From: Lujinxingia sediminis | GTDB taxonomy: Bacteria; Myxococcota_A; Bradymonadia; Bradymonadales; Bradymonadaceae | Direction: 5' to 3' | Assembly (NCBI RefSeq): GCF_004005565.1 | Contig: NZ_SADD01000014.1 | Span: forward strand, 1 to 64,000 | DNA length: 64,000 bases | In this document: positions 16,949 through 25,494 of the stretch, piece after piece | How positions within the stretch are numbered: position 1 is the first letter of the stretch | Layout of the letters: every line of letters starts with the position of its first letter | Notes under the pieces: model-generated | What the model saw: the letters and a program-made list of their open reading frames with translations, nothing else | The model's database searches: none | What the model was told of the DNA's origin: nothing | Made by a program: the position numbers and the translations under genes

Positions 16949-17923
16949 TCAGTCCGACCCGTCGCCCGGCAGACTCAAACGAACTCCCACGCCCACGCCC
17001 CACCGCAGCGACCCGCCAGACTCAACCATCCCCGGCCCTTCCTGAAACGTGGCGTCCAGAAAGAGACTCAACAAACGGTCGTTGATGGCCAGGACAGTAT
17101 GCTCGGCCTGAAGCCTCATGTCGCAGAGGCGCTGCCAGCGCATGTCGCGATCGATAAGCAGCGCTGTGGCTGCGCATTGCAGGCGCGCGTCGAGGGCGGT
17201 GCGGCCGGAGAGGTTTTCCCACCGATAGATAACGCGGCCACCGCTGGCGGGGACGATGGTGTGGGCGAACGGGGCTTCTGGGTCGAGGCCGTCGATGCGA
17301 TCGATGCCGTAGGCTAGGAGGGGGCCGATGGCGAGTCGGTGTCGGTAGGTGGGGTCGCGCAGCACATCGAGCAAGAAGGCGAACTCGGCGACGTCGACGG
17401 AGGTCAGCCGGCGAGTGCGGGCATCGACGTTGAGGTCGATGAGGTCGTACTCGAAGGCGATATCAAAGGGTGCGGGCAGCCGGGCGTTGTTGGCGCTGGG
17501 GATGACGATGTGGTTGTTGCGGGCGTGGCGCATGTAGGAGGCGGAGATGAGCGTCATGCCCAGCTGGAGTTCGTCGTGAGTTTTGATGGCTCGGGCGGCG
17601 AGCCAGCGATGGCGAAAGCGCCACCAGATCTCCTCGTCCGGGAAAGCCGCCTCAAAGCTATGGCGGATGGCGAAGCGGAAACCGGTAGCGAGCTCAACGT
17701 GCCGAAGTTCCTCGCTGCGGCGGGTGGTGCCATAGACGTCGAAGGTGGTGCGATCGTGGAGGGGGAAGACCACGCGCAGGCGACGGCCGTGCTCGTCGAT
17801 GACGTAGCGCGCGTCGTCGGGGGCTGGCGAGTCCTGGGCCCAGGTGGGGACGGCGAAGAGGGTGAGGGTCGTCAGGACGGCCAGGGCCAGAGCGGCTCGG
17901 AGCTGTGCTGGAAGATATCTCAT
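16949..17923 (-). CDS. Outer-membrane beta-barrel-type protein
   Basis: A 324-aa protein with a signal peptide (ALALAVLTTLTLFAVPTWAQ). The mature part opens with DDARYVIDEHGRRLRVVFPL and is dominated by alternating hydrophobic strands ending in GSLRWGVGVGVRLSLPG, typical of an outer-membrane barrel. The start codon overlaps the stop of the upstream gene (17920-17923), indicating translational coupling. It shares a layout with that neighbour: signal, 'DExGRxxxxxFxLxxR', MEAG-like strands, and 'LAINDxxxxLFLxxxF' near the end (LAINDRLLSLFLDATF here, LAINDQPITLFLAPEL there). The pair are therefore paralogs. Function unknown. Confidence 0.8.
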   Translation of the reverse strand: MRYLPAQLRAALALAVLTTLTLFAVPTWAQDSPAPDDARYVIDEHGRRLRVVFPLHDRTTFDVYGTTRRSEELRHVELATGFRFAIRHSFEAAFPDEEIWWRFRHRWLAARAIKTHDELQLGMTLISASYMRHARNNHIVIPSANNARLPAPFDIAFEYDLIDLNVDARTRRLTSVDVAEFAFLLDVLRDPTYRHRLAIGPLLAYGIDRIDGLDPEAPFAHTIVPASGGRVIYRWENLSGRTALDARLQCAATALLIDRDMRWQRLCDMRLQAEHTVLAINDRLLSLFLDATFQEGPGMVESGGSLRWGVGVGVRLSLPGDGSD

Positions 17924-18972
17924 TGCCGGGCTTCCAGTTCGGCCTGGCGGGGAGGCACGAAGAGGTTGAGGCGAAGCCCGAGAAGTCCGCGTACTTCAAC
18001 GCCTTGAAGCTCGGCGATGGGGATCTGGCTGTAGCGAAGCTCCGGCGCCAGAAAGAGCGTGATGGGCTGGTCGTTGATGGCCAGGGGCGACCATTCGACA
18101 GCGGCCTGCATCGAGCCCATCTGCCAGTGCTCACCGGTCTGGGCGTTCCAGGCCCATTGCATCCGGCCCTGCATGGCGAGCTGGGTGAGGCCATCGTCGG
18201 TGAGAGTCCAGGCGGCGCGCAGGCCGACTTCGGGCGCCCCGTACACGTCGATGCGGCCGGCTCCCTCGCGGTGGATCACGCCGACACCAACGCCCGTGGT
18301 CAGAACCACGTAATCCTCAATGCGTTCCCCCTGATAGAACTCCCAGCCGATATGTCCCTCGGCCAGGTCGAGGACCATCAGGTCGCCGAGGTCGGTGCTT
18401 CGGTAATGAAGTCGCCCCACCGATCCCCCACCCCCAACGGCGATCGGCACATCAAACCTGCGTGGTTCGCCGATAAAGGTCGTGATCCACAGGGGCGCCT
18501 CGTCGATGGAGCGGCTGAAGTCATAGCCGTAGAGCAAGGCGTCGATCTCAAAGGGCGCAAGCAGGAGGCGTCCCTGAACGAAGCGGTGGCGATGCCGACG
18601 AGACGTGTGAGGGTTAAAGACCTCGTGCTGGCCCCCGGCCTCGATCATCAGCGCGTGGCGGTTGCCGCGCAGCGTCTGGTCCTCGTAGATCCGCAACATG
18701 TCGTAGACGCCCAGGTGGTATCGGCGGCGCAGATCGAAGCTGGTCTGAAAGAGGCGGCCCCGCTCGTCTCGGGCGTAGCCAGGCGGAGGGTCGAGCGACT
18801 CAGAGGGCTCTGTTTCCGACGCGTCGTCTACTGTTGGAAGAGGGAAGACGGTGGCGTCAGCATGGGCCGCCGCGGGGTCCTGGGCGGTGGCGGTGGCGCT
18901 GTAGGCCCATCCACTCATGGCAAGCAGGTAGCTCAGTATCTGGGGGCGGTAGGTATGTATTCGGGCACGCAT
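17920..18972 (-). CDS. Outer-membrane beta-barrel-type protein, paralog of next gene
   Basis: A 350-aa protein with an N-terminal export signal (LLAMSGWAYSATATAQ), a low-complexity acidic linker to about residue 60, then GYARDERGRLFQTSFDLRRR and many amphipathic strands (HALMIEAGGQHEVFN, VVLTTGVGVGVIHREG, GLLGLRLNLFVPPRQ). It is the first gene of a two-gene operon, sharing an ATGA overlap with 16949-17923. No TonB plug or enzymatic motif is seen. Probably an uncharacterised outer-membrane protein family typical of this lineage. Confidence 0.8.
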   Translation of the reverse strand: MRARIHTYRPQILSYLLAMSGWAYSATATAQDPAAAHADATVFPLPTVDDASETEPSESLDPPPGYARDERGRLFQTSFDLRRRYHLGVYDMLRIYEDQTLRGNRHALMIEAGGQHEVFNPHTSRRHRHRFVQGRLLLAPFEIDALLYGYDFSRSIDEAPLWITTFIGEPRRFDVPIAVGGGGSVGRLHYRSTDLGDLMVLDLAEGHIGWEFYQGERIEDYVVLTTGVGVGVIHREGAGRIDVYGAPEVGLRAAWTLTDDGLTQLAMQGRMQWAWNAQTGEHWQMGSMQAAVEWSPLAINDQPITLFLAPELRYSQIPIAELQGVEVRGLLGLRLNLFVPPRQAELEARQ

Positions 18973-19176
18973 ATCATCTCCGTTGTCTCGAAAATCACGC
19001 CGATATCAGGTGGCGGATTCTGGAGTTCGCAACGGTCGTGCCAGGCGTGCTGTGTTTTCTAAATGCGTAATACTATCAGGGGTTTAGATGGTCGAGGGCC
19101 CTCGATGTGATGGGAGGGCGTGGAAGGCGTGTGTACATATTTTGTTGAGAAGGCGCACAAAAAATGTATGGGTTGA

Positions 19177-20315
19177 GTTCGGCTCGAGAAGAATAGCCAG
19201 GGGAAAACTGGAGGAGAGGGGGGACCACTAAACATCTGTCGCTCGAGGTGCGGAATCTCCCCCGAATACGCCGAATACGATCTCGAGGGGCGTATCAGCG
19301 CCCGCGCCCCCGATGACACGGAGAATTGCTCGGAGCGCAACCTGGCCGAGACGCCCTGCCATATCGGCAGTCTGCCGCACTTCGGGTTCACCGGCGCCTT
19401 CCGCTCCACCACCACCGGCCTCTACCGCTTCGGCGCCCGCTGGTACTCGCCGCGTTTCGGCCAGTTTATGAGCCCGGACCCGCTGTGGTATGTGGATTCG
19501 TTTGATGTGTACGGGTATGCGGCGTTTGATCCGGTGAATCGGTGGGATCCGAGTGGGATGGCGTCGAAGGGGATGGGGATGTTGGAAAGCCTAGTAAAAA
19601 GGATTTCTATTATAAAAATGACGGAGAAAAAATAGATGAATTCACCCCGCCGAATCCTATTCGACCGGTTGGGAATCCTGGCAAGAAACTGCTGGAAATT
19701 GTTGACGACGTTAGGGATTGGAATGGCGAGAACACAGATAATCAAGCTATGGAGGCCGCCGATGAATTACTAAATGCGGAAAGTGAGGCCGAAAGGTTAC
19801 GGTGGGCAGCGGAACTCGCTTTTTGGTCGTCTGTTGCTGTGAGTACCCCGCAGAGTGCCCAAGAGGCTAGGGTCGAGGCCGCTATGATTCCCGTGGGTAT
19901 GGGTCCTGGTGCATTACTCCCTAGATTTGGATCTGCTTTGTGGCGAAACAGTAGGAGGCTCCATGCGGATGAAGCGGGTACTGTTCCTCGGTTAACGCCA
20001 AGAGCGACTGCGAGAGAGATGATAAACGAGTCGGTCGAGAATCTTCAACGGATGAGAGAGGGGGGAGCTAGCGTTTCTCAAATGGCAGATGCGTTTGAAG
20101 ATATGGCTTAGCAGATTGCTGACAATGTTAGTGGATGGTCTTCAACGCGCGGAAGAGGCAGCGACGGCTCCATAATTTTTTCTGGGCGGGCCGGTGAGGC
20201 CCTTGTGATTTCGCCGGAAGGTAGATTGTTTCGCGGAAGTATGACAAATCATGATCAGATCATGCCAGGTGTTCCGCCTACGCCGAATTATGATGGTTTG
20301 AGGAGTTTGGACTGA
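19177..20315 (+). pseudogene. Rhs C-terminal fragment with frameshift and amber codon
   Basis: Frame 1 from about 19255 encodes the end of an Rhs core: YAEYDLEGRISARAPDD, GLYRFGARWYSPRFGQFMSP, then YGYAAFDPVNRWDPSGMAS. The N-terminal Rhs body is absent. At 19560-19580, inside a GGGATGGGGATG run, the frame shifts. Translation then continues in the next frame through DFYYKNDGEKIDEFTPPNP to TAG at 20109-20111, after FEDMA. The same frame resumes with QIADNVSGWSSTRGRGSDG and IFSGRAGEALVISPEGRLFR to TGA at 20313-20315. It is thus a toxin-tip cassette with three lesions. The toxin family is not recognised. Confidence 0.8.
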
Positions 20316-20334
20316 ACTCATATAGGAGATAAAA

Positions 20335-20583
20335 ATGTTATTGCGTTGGGAAGAGTCGGCCAGTCGTATGCAGGAAATTGAGGATCCAGATGTTGTTTTT
20401 TTGATTAAAGTTGTTTTGACTATACTTTCGACCCACGAGTCGGGCTTTTACAACCGACCTGAACCGATTGATGTAGTTGCGTTGATCGATGCGTTGGAAG
20501 TGCTTTTTTCCAAAAAAGGTGTATTTGAGGCGTATGTGGATGGTAGGTTGGATGAATTGCGATGGTGGAGTGATGACGACTGA
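20335..20583 (+). CDS. Small immunity-like protein, 3' end cut by IS3
   Basis: An 82-aa acidic helical protein with a good AGGAG site before ATG, 19 bp after the Rhs-tip pseudogene, the normal slot for an immunity gene. The visible sequence has a helix pair (FLIKVVLTILSTHES, VVALIDALEVLFSKKG) and ends in LRWWSDDD. The TGA at 20581-20583 is also the first three bases of the adjoining IS3 terminus (TGAAGTTGCCCC). The native C-terminus may therefore have been removed, with the stop supplied by the IS. Family not recognised. Confidence 0.6.
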   Translation: MLLRWEESASRMQEIEDPDVVFLIKVVLTILSTHESGFYNRPEPIDVVALIDALEVLFSKKGVFEAYVDGRLDELRWWSDDD

Positions 20584-21669
20584 AGTTGCCCCGCTTTCCT
20601 GGACAGTACTCTCCTAGTTTATGCCGCCTGACCTAGCGCGGCGCGGGCCATCTTCTCTTCGTAGCGATTGGGAGACTCAAATCCAATGGCGGAATGTAGC
20701 TTTCTGGCGTTGTACCAGCGAATGTAGTCGAGCACCGCGAGGCTCGCCTCATCTTGCGTGGTAAAGGTCGTTTGATAGACAAACTCTTTTTTGAGCGATG
20801 CGAAAAAGCTCTCGGCGACCGCGTTGTCCCAGCAGTCGCCTTTGTTGCTCATGCTGATTTGGCCGCCCCAATTCTCGACCATCTTGCGGTAATCGTCGGC
20901 AGCATATTGGGAGCCCTGGTCGGTGTGGTGAAGCCATCCGGACTCGGGACGACGCCGGTGCACCGCCATCTGAAGACAGGCCTGAATGAACTCCTGACGC
21001 ATATGCGTGGCCATCGCCCAGCCGACCACGCGCCGCGAGGCAAGGTCGATGAGCACGGCCAGATAGAGCCAGCCGCGGATCGTCCACACATACGTGATAT
21101 CGCCCACCCAGGCACGGTTTGGCTCGCTTATATTGAAGCTGCGATTGAGCGTGTTTGGTGCAAACTTGTAGTCGTGATTGGAGCCGGTGGTGCACCTGTA
21201 TTTACGACGCGAAACCGACCTCAAGCCTTGTTTATGCATCAACCGTGCGACGCGTTTTCGCCCGATGCTCACATCGTGATGGCGCAGTTCCCGGTGGATG
21301 CGCGGAGAGCCATAGCGCTTACAACTTTTCAGAAAAATGCGGCGAATGAGCGGCTTGAGGCGAGCAATTTGTTGCGCTCGGGCGCTGGGTTTGCGGCTTC
21401 GCCACGCATAAAAAGTAGAGCGCGGCACCCGCATTACCCGACATAACATGCTCACGCTGTGGTTCGCCCTCTCTGCCTGGATGAAGTGGCACCTCACTTC
21501 GGCTCCTTCGCAAAGAAGGCTGCGGCCTTTTTTAGAATGTGGCGTTTTTTTTTTGAGGATACGATATTTTTGACGCAGGCGCTGCAACTCCTCCTGCTCG
21601 GACTCGCTCACATCGCCGCCGCGTTCCTCACGGTGCTTTTTCAACCAGTTGTGGAGCGAATTGACGTTT
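20581..21669 (-). mobile_element. IS3-family element, right part truncated by another IS
   Basis: The left terminus TGAAGTTGCCCCGCTTTCC at 20581 onward has the TGA...GCCCC form of IS3-family ends. The interior holds an IS3 OrfB and the C-terminal half of OrfA. The opposite end is missing: OrfA stops abruptly at NSLHNW (about 21665), exactly where the terminus of a second IS (TGTAGTGCCCCCC, 21670) begins. The second IS evidently inserted into, or recombined with, this element. Confidence 0.75.
20619..21669 (-). pseudogene. IS3-family transposase (OrfA remnant plus OrfB)
   Basis: Reading leftward: an OrfA tail with NSLHNWLKKHREE and the zipper EELQRLRQKYRILKKK, then an A-rich slippery tract, then full OrfB. 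OrfB has the HTH_21-like region (RIHRELRHHDVSIGRKRVAR), the rve core with WVGDITYVWTIRGWLYLAVL, HHTDQGSQYAADDY and the final catalytic Glu in NAVAESFFASLKKEF. All three DDE acidic positions are present. OrfA's DNA-binding N-terminus is lost and the apparent upstream start codons come from the neighbouring IS, so the element is probably not autonomous. TAA stop. Confidence 0.8.
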
Positions 21670-22035
21670 TGTAGTGCCCCCCATAAATCCATCCACCAAC
21701 TCGCCAAAATGAGCACCATACTCAGCCGGCGATTTGTACCCGAGCGCCTGGTGGGGCCGCTCGGTGATGTAGAACTCGACCCAGGTCTCAACCGCCTCCC
21801 GAGCCTGCGCAAAGGTCTTAAAGTCGGTTATCCAGATGCACCTTCCTTCAGAGAGCGAAAGACGCGCTCCATCAGCCCGTTCCGCTGCGGCGTCCAGGGT
21901 GAGTTACGCTTCCGGGTCAGGCCGTACTGGTTGGAATGCCCGGTGAGCCCCTTCGACGGAACGCCGCGCGGTTGTCGGCGTGCAGTACCTGCCGCGACTC
22001 ATTATGAGCGCAGAGGTTTCGTTGTCCCCGCGAAG
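21670..22035 (-). mobile_element. 3' remnant of a DUF1153-type IS3-family element (copy 1)
   Basis: Starting from the terminus TGTAGTGCCCCCCAT (21670-21684), the minus strand encodes the end of a transposase related to the element at 23996-25035. Shared blocks are KTFAQAREAVETWVEFY, ERPHQALGY and PAEYGAHFGELV, with an upstream PQRNGLMERVFRSLKE block. Frameshifts and stops (for example near 21835) break the frame. The 5' two-thirds are gone; the remnant ends about 10 bp before the stop of the 22044-23237 gene. Confidence 0.75.
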
Positions 22036-22043
22036 ACGCATCT

Positions 22044-23237
22044 TCAGCGCTTCCGCCTCATACGAATCACTCCCAACATCATCAACAAAAGCGCGGCAAG
22101 CGAACCACCGGGGTGCCCGGCCGGCACGCTGGCGCATCCGCCTGCGTGGCCGTCGTTCGATGGGCTGGCGCCTGCATCGTTGTCTCCCGCATCGTTGCCC
22201 TCGCCAGTGTCGGGGCTGCTGACATCCGGAGCGCCGACGTCCGGCGAGCCTGCATCCGGTGTGCCCACATCCGGGCTGCCTGCGTCTGGCGAACCCGTGT
22301 CCGGAGTGCCTGTCTCAGTGGAGCAGCGGGTGGTGACGTGTTCACTGCCTGCCAGCGGGCTGCTCTCGCAGCTCGCATCGCCCGGGCAATCCGCGTCGTG
22401 GGTGCACTCCAGATCCGCGGCATTTCCGAAGTCGCCGTGGACGCTGTTGGCGCGAATCCGAAAGTCCGCCACGCAGAAGGTTGTTTCTTCGGCAAACCCG
22501 CCGTTGGCCCAGCCCAGCAGGTAGCCCTGATCGATGAAGTTGCCGCGTTCCGCAAAGGAGATTTGTTCGTGGAGGGGGACGTCGGCGTAGGAGACGACCT
22601 CTTCATCGAGGTTGCCGGTGATGCGCTGACCATCCTTGAAGATCTCAAAAACTCCGAAGTCGCCCTCTTCGCGGGCCAGATCCAGGAAGATGTGGATGTC
22701 GATCCAGTCGCCCAGGCCGTCTTCGAGTAAGAGGGGCATGGTGCTCTCGTTCATGGCGTGGCCGTAGTTGGCGCCGTCTACGCCGATGTAAACCGAGGGG
22801 GAGGCGCCGCCCTCGGCCGGCCAGCTCTCGCTGGAGACGGAGATGTTGGCGTTGACCTTGCCGTAGTCTCCTGACCACAAAACGAAGTTTTTGTGGTTCC
22901 CGGAGGTGTGCACGTAGTTCGCGGGCACAAAGAGCTTGTAGGAGATCTCCAGCTGCACGGCGTCGATGGGCAGCGTGAAGCGCCGCTCGGCCCAGCCGTG
23001 GCCCGGCTCGGGATCGTCGGGGTGGTAGTCGAAGACCAGAGTGTTGCCGAAGGCGTCCGAGCCCGGGCAGGCGGCGCCGTAGGTGGTTCCGGCCCCGCTC
23101 GACGCCCAGAACCCCTCCTCAAAGGGGCTTTCGAAGTCGTCGTAAAACTCCCAGTCGGGGTTGACCAGGGTGGTTTCAGCCCGGGCAGCAGCCGGGAGGA
23201 GGAGCAGCGCGGCGGCCGCGAACACCTTCGTCTTCAT
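22044..23237 (-). CDS. Secreted jelly-roll protein with MYXO-CTERM-like anchor
   Basis: About 397 aa from ATG 23237, with AGGAGAG just upstream; the frame stays open further but without coding character. A signal peptide (FAAAALLLLPAAARA) precedes a domain at residues 25-260 with FYDDFESPFEEGFWASSGAG, LEISYKLFVPANYVHTSG and NHKNFVLWSGDYG, ending in TTFCVADFRIRA. This resembles concanavalin-A-like or polysaccharide-lyase-like jelly rolls. A Cys pair region (CTHDADCPGDASCESSP) leads to a tandem Ser/Thr-Pro-Asp linker and a C-terminal GGCASVPAG, hydrophobic LAALLLMMLGVI, RMRRKR tail. That is the Cys/TM/Arg pattern of MYXO-CTERM surface-sorted proteins. Enzymatic activity is unproven. Flanked by inverted IS remnants. 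Confidence 0.8.
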   Translation of the reverse strand: MKTKVFAAAALLLLPAAARAETTLVNPDWEFYDDFESPFEEGFWASSGAGTTYGAACPGSDAFGNTLVFDYHPDDPEPGHGWAERRFTLPIDAVQLEISYKLFVPANYVHTSGNHKNFVLWSGDYGKVNANISVSSESWPAEGGASPSVYIGVDGANYGHAMNESTMPLLLEDGLGDWIDIHIFLDLAREEGDFGVFEIFKDGQRITGNLDEEVVSYADVPLHEQISFAERGNFIDQGYLLGWANGGFAEETTFCVADFRIRANSVHGDFGNAADLECTHDADCPGDASCESSPLAGSEHVTTRCSTETGTPDTGSPDAGSPDVGTPDAGSPDVGAPDVSSPDTGEGNDAGDNDAGASPSNDGHAGGCASVPAGHPGGSLAALLLMMLGVIRMRRKR

Positions 23238-23995
23238 AACGTTCTCTCCTACGCTCACGAACTCGCCGAAACGGGAGCAGGTCAGGGGGGGCAGGCGTCG
23301 GTGATGACGCCGGGGATAGTCTTCGATGGGAGAGGAGCGTAGTGCGCGCGTGGAAAGGAAGACAAGGGGCAAGTTGCTGTCTCCCCCTCGTCGAAGCGTG
23401 TGGGCCGGATGCCCTCCGTGGTGGTCCGGCGCGCCCACGTAGAGCGAGGAGTGCGGGGATAGGGTTAGCGCCTGATAACGCTCGAAGTGCACAGGCACGT
23501 CGGTGATGATTTCCGCCTGCCATCCCGCCGCGTCGATGGAACACTCCGGCCCGTCGATGGGCGCTCTTCCCAGGCGTTCTGAGACCTTCTCGGAGTGTGC
23601 CGGGATGCCCACAGAGGTTCGGAGGCCCTCGCAAGTCAGGTTTCGACGCGGAATCCCCTCCGGAGTCTCCCGGGGTGGGGCGACGTGGGGACGATGCCGA
23701 CCGACGACTCCGGGAGACCTGTTGAATCTCCCCCGATGCCATCGGAAGCCTCCAGAGGTCACTTGCCGCGGATTCGCCGGGTCAGGACCCTCCCGAGCGT
23801 TCTTCGCGCCCCCCGGGAGCGATCGGGGCACTTCAGCTCGTTTCCGCGCCCGCTGGCCACAGCGTCGGGAGGCTTCCGAACGCGTTTTTCAAAATGTGAA
23901 ACCCGATCGGAAGCGCATAAATACGGGCAGATCGCCTCGTTGGCCGATGTTAGGCCCTGCTCTTCTGCCCCCTGACAATCGAGCCACCCTTACGA
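23238..23995. other. Gene-free GC-rich stretch upstream of the MYXO-CTERM gene
   Basis: No frame here has a start, ribosome site or family similarity. The sequence contains many short imperfect palindromes around CGGAG/CTCCG (for example near 23591, 23661, 23711 and 23866), irregularly spaced at 29-52 bp. The promoter of the leftward gene should lie near 23260-23330, but I cannot point to a specific one. Confidence 0.5.
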
Positions 23996-24070
23996 CAATG
24001 GTGCCTGGCCAGGCCAAACCTGTCAGAATCGGGTTGGGTGTTGGCCAGGACGTCAGTTTAAGAGGGTGAG

Positions 24071-24409
24071 ATGAGCGAAGAGTTATCGGAAGATATCAAG
24101 CGTTGGACCTCGGAGCGTCGTACCGCGTTGGTGCTGCAGATTATCCGCGGGGAGACCACGGTGAACGAGGCTGCGCGCCAGTACGACCTCAAACCCGGCG
24201 AGATCGAGCAGTGGTACGAGACCTTCCTGGATGCGGGTGAGAATGGGTTGAAGAGCCGCCCGAAGGAAGAGATTGAGCGCAAAGATGCTCAAATCGCGAA
24301 GCTCCAGCAGAAGATCGGCGAGCTGGTGATGGACATCGACATCATCAAGGAGGTTCATCATATGGCCAGGCTCGACCCTTCTGGCTCCGGGTGGCGCTCT
24401 GAGGATTGA
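24071..24409 (+). CDS. IS OrfA, DUF1153/helix-turn-helix protein
   Basis: A 112-aa protein: SEELSEDIKRWTSERRTALV, VNEAARQYDLKPGEIEQWYE and a coiled-coil AQIAKLQQKIGELVMDIDII. This is the OrfA of IS3-type elements with a DUF1153 helix-turn-helix, which binds the IS ends. The C-terminus after HHMARLDPSG differs from the usual end, so the OrfA/OrfB junction may also be altered. A GAGGGTGAG site precedes ATG. Confidence 0.75.
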   Translation: MSEELSEDIKRWTSERRTALVLQIIRGETTVNEAARQYDLKPGEIEQWYETFLDAGENGLKSRPKEEIERKDAQIAKLQQKIGELVMDIDIIKEVHHMARLDPSGSGWRSED

Positions 24410-25017
24410 TGGAACGTCACCCGGCGATGAGTGAGCGGAGATTATGCGCGCTTTTGGCGCTGAACCGCTCCACGGTCTGGCGTCAGAGGAAGGGTGTGAG
24501 CCGCCTGACGAGCGTCGGACTATGGACGCCACGAGTTTGTACTGCGAGCAGGACGGCTGGATTGGCGTGATGGCGGTGATTGACTGCTGCACCAGCGAGA
24601 TTGTTGGCATCGACGTCGTTCGTCGTGGCCGCGCTGTGGAGGCGCAGCGAGCCCTGGAGAGCGCCTGTTTAAAGCGTTTTGGCCTTATTTACCCTAACGG
24701 CGAGTCGCGGCCCGTGCTGCGTAGCGATTAAGGCAAGGTGTTTACATCGAAGTCCTTCACCGGGAGTTGCAAGCCAGTACGGGCTGATTCAGGAGTTCAT
24801 CAGGCCCTATACGCCGCAGCAGAACGGGCTGATTGAGTGTTTCTTCCGCTCGCTGAAAGAGGAGTGCATCTGGATGACCAATTTCAAGACCTTTGCGCAG
24901 GCGCGGGAGGTGATTGAAACCTGGGTCGAGTTCTACAACACCGAGAGGCCCCACCAGGCGCTCGGGTATACATCACCGGCTGAGTATGGTGCTCAGTTTG
25001 GCGAGTTGGTTGCTTGA
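24410..25017 (+). pseudogene. IS OrfB transposase, multiply broken
   Basis: Pieces of an rve-type transposase lie in different frames. HPAMSERRLCALLALNRSTV (24417 on) is the N-terminus. There is then an internal deletion of the HTH_21 region. WIGVMAVIDCCTSEIVGID is the first catalytic strand, and RPVLRSD runs into TAA at 24729-24731, where family members have Asn-Gly. After a further one-base shift near 24765 the last frame reads YTPQQNGLIECFFRSLKEEC through RPHQALGYTSPAEYGAQFG to 25017. At least one deletion, one stop and one frameshift make it non-functional. Confidence 0.8.
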
Positions 25018-25143
25018 TGTATGGGGGGCACTACATAAAGTTCAAAAGATCGACGTTTACAAATGTTCTGAATGTGTACGTTGGTCGCCAGGTGCCACGG
25101 TAAATGTAAACACATGAAGCTCAAAGACGCCATGCTTTTATGG

Positions 25144-25494
25144 TCAGAGGTATGCGTTCTCCACTTCCGTGATGTTATAAATGTCAACGTACTGCTCGCC
25201 GTCATGGATGTAGGTCACGTGAACTTTTTCATCGTCCGTCACGTGAACCGAAACAACGTCGAAGAGCTCGGCAGCGTTCTGGAAATCTTCGGAGGTCGTG
25301 TTTATAAATGGGTCATCGGTGGGAATGAGGGGAGTATTGTAGATGCTGGTGATCGTGGGAGGCGGGTTTTCAGGACCACAATCATCAAACATATCGGTGC
25401 AGGCCGAGGTTGCGAGGCTGGCGACCAATACAACGACGCCAGTAAAGAGGGAGAGAAGAGCATGTTGTTTAAACGCGTGGTTTTGCCGGGTCAT
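25144..25494 (-). CDS. Small lipoprotein
   Basis: A 116-aa protein with the signal LFTGVVVLVASLATSAC (lipobox ATSAC). A short mature part is rich in Asp, Thr and Pro, with KVHVTYIHDGEQYVDIYNIT near the end. No family recognised. Its ATG overlaps the stop of the gene on its 5' side (25491-25494), so the pair are translationally coupled. The gene ends 109 bp from the IS terminus. Confidence 0.7.
   Translation of the reverse strand: MTRQNHAFKQHALLSLFTGVVVLVASLATSACTDMFDDCGPENPPPTITSIYNTPLIPTDDPFINTTSEDFQNAAELFDVVSVHVTDDEKVHVTYIHDGEQYVDIYNITEVENAYL

Larger units (their letters stand above)
23996..25035 (+). mobile_element. Degenerate IS3-family element with DUF1153-type OrfA (copy 2)
   Basis: The right end ATGGGGGGCACTACA (25021-25035) is the same terminus as copy 1 at 21670. 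A diverged left end, AATGGTGCCTGGCCA, lies at about 23997-24011. Inside are OrfA (24071-24409) and a broken OrfB. Copies 1 and 2 are in opposite orientation with their 3' ends outward, flanking 22044-23995. Confidence 0.75.

Noticed and set aside
16578-17045. Repetitive protein from the 42-bp array (both strands)
   Set aside because: The 14-residue repeats are a by-product of the 42-bp period; no start signal or homology.
19560-19580. Programmed frameshift in the Rhs fragment
   Set aside because: No slippery heptamer or downstream structure is evident, and the same frame later has an amber codon, so decay is simpler.
5699-20111. Genome-wide recoding of TAG
   Set aside because: Intact genes in the window end with TAG (for example 4351-4761, 6936-7655, 11795-12286, 13789-14178), so it is a working stop.
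23591-23878. A second 42-bp palindrome array
   Set aside because: Short palindromes occur, but their spacing (29-52 bp) is irregular, unlike the exact array at 16.5 kb.
23503-24069. Plus-strand frame upstream of the IS3-family OrfA
   Set aside because: No ribosome site, no domain, and strongly biased amino-acid composition from GC-rich DNA.
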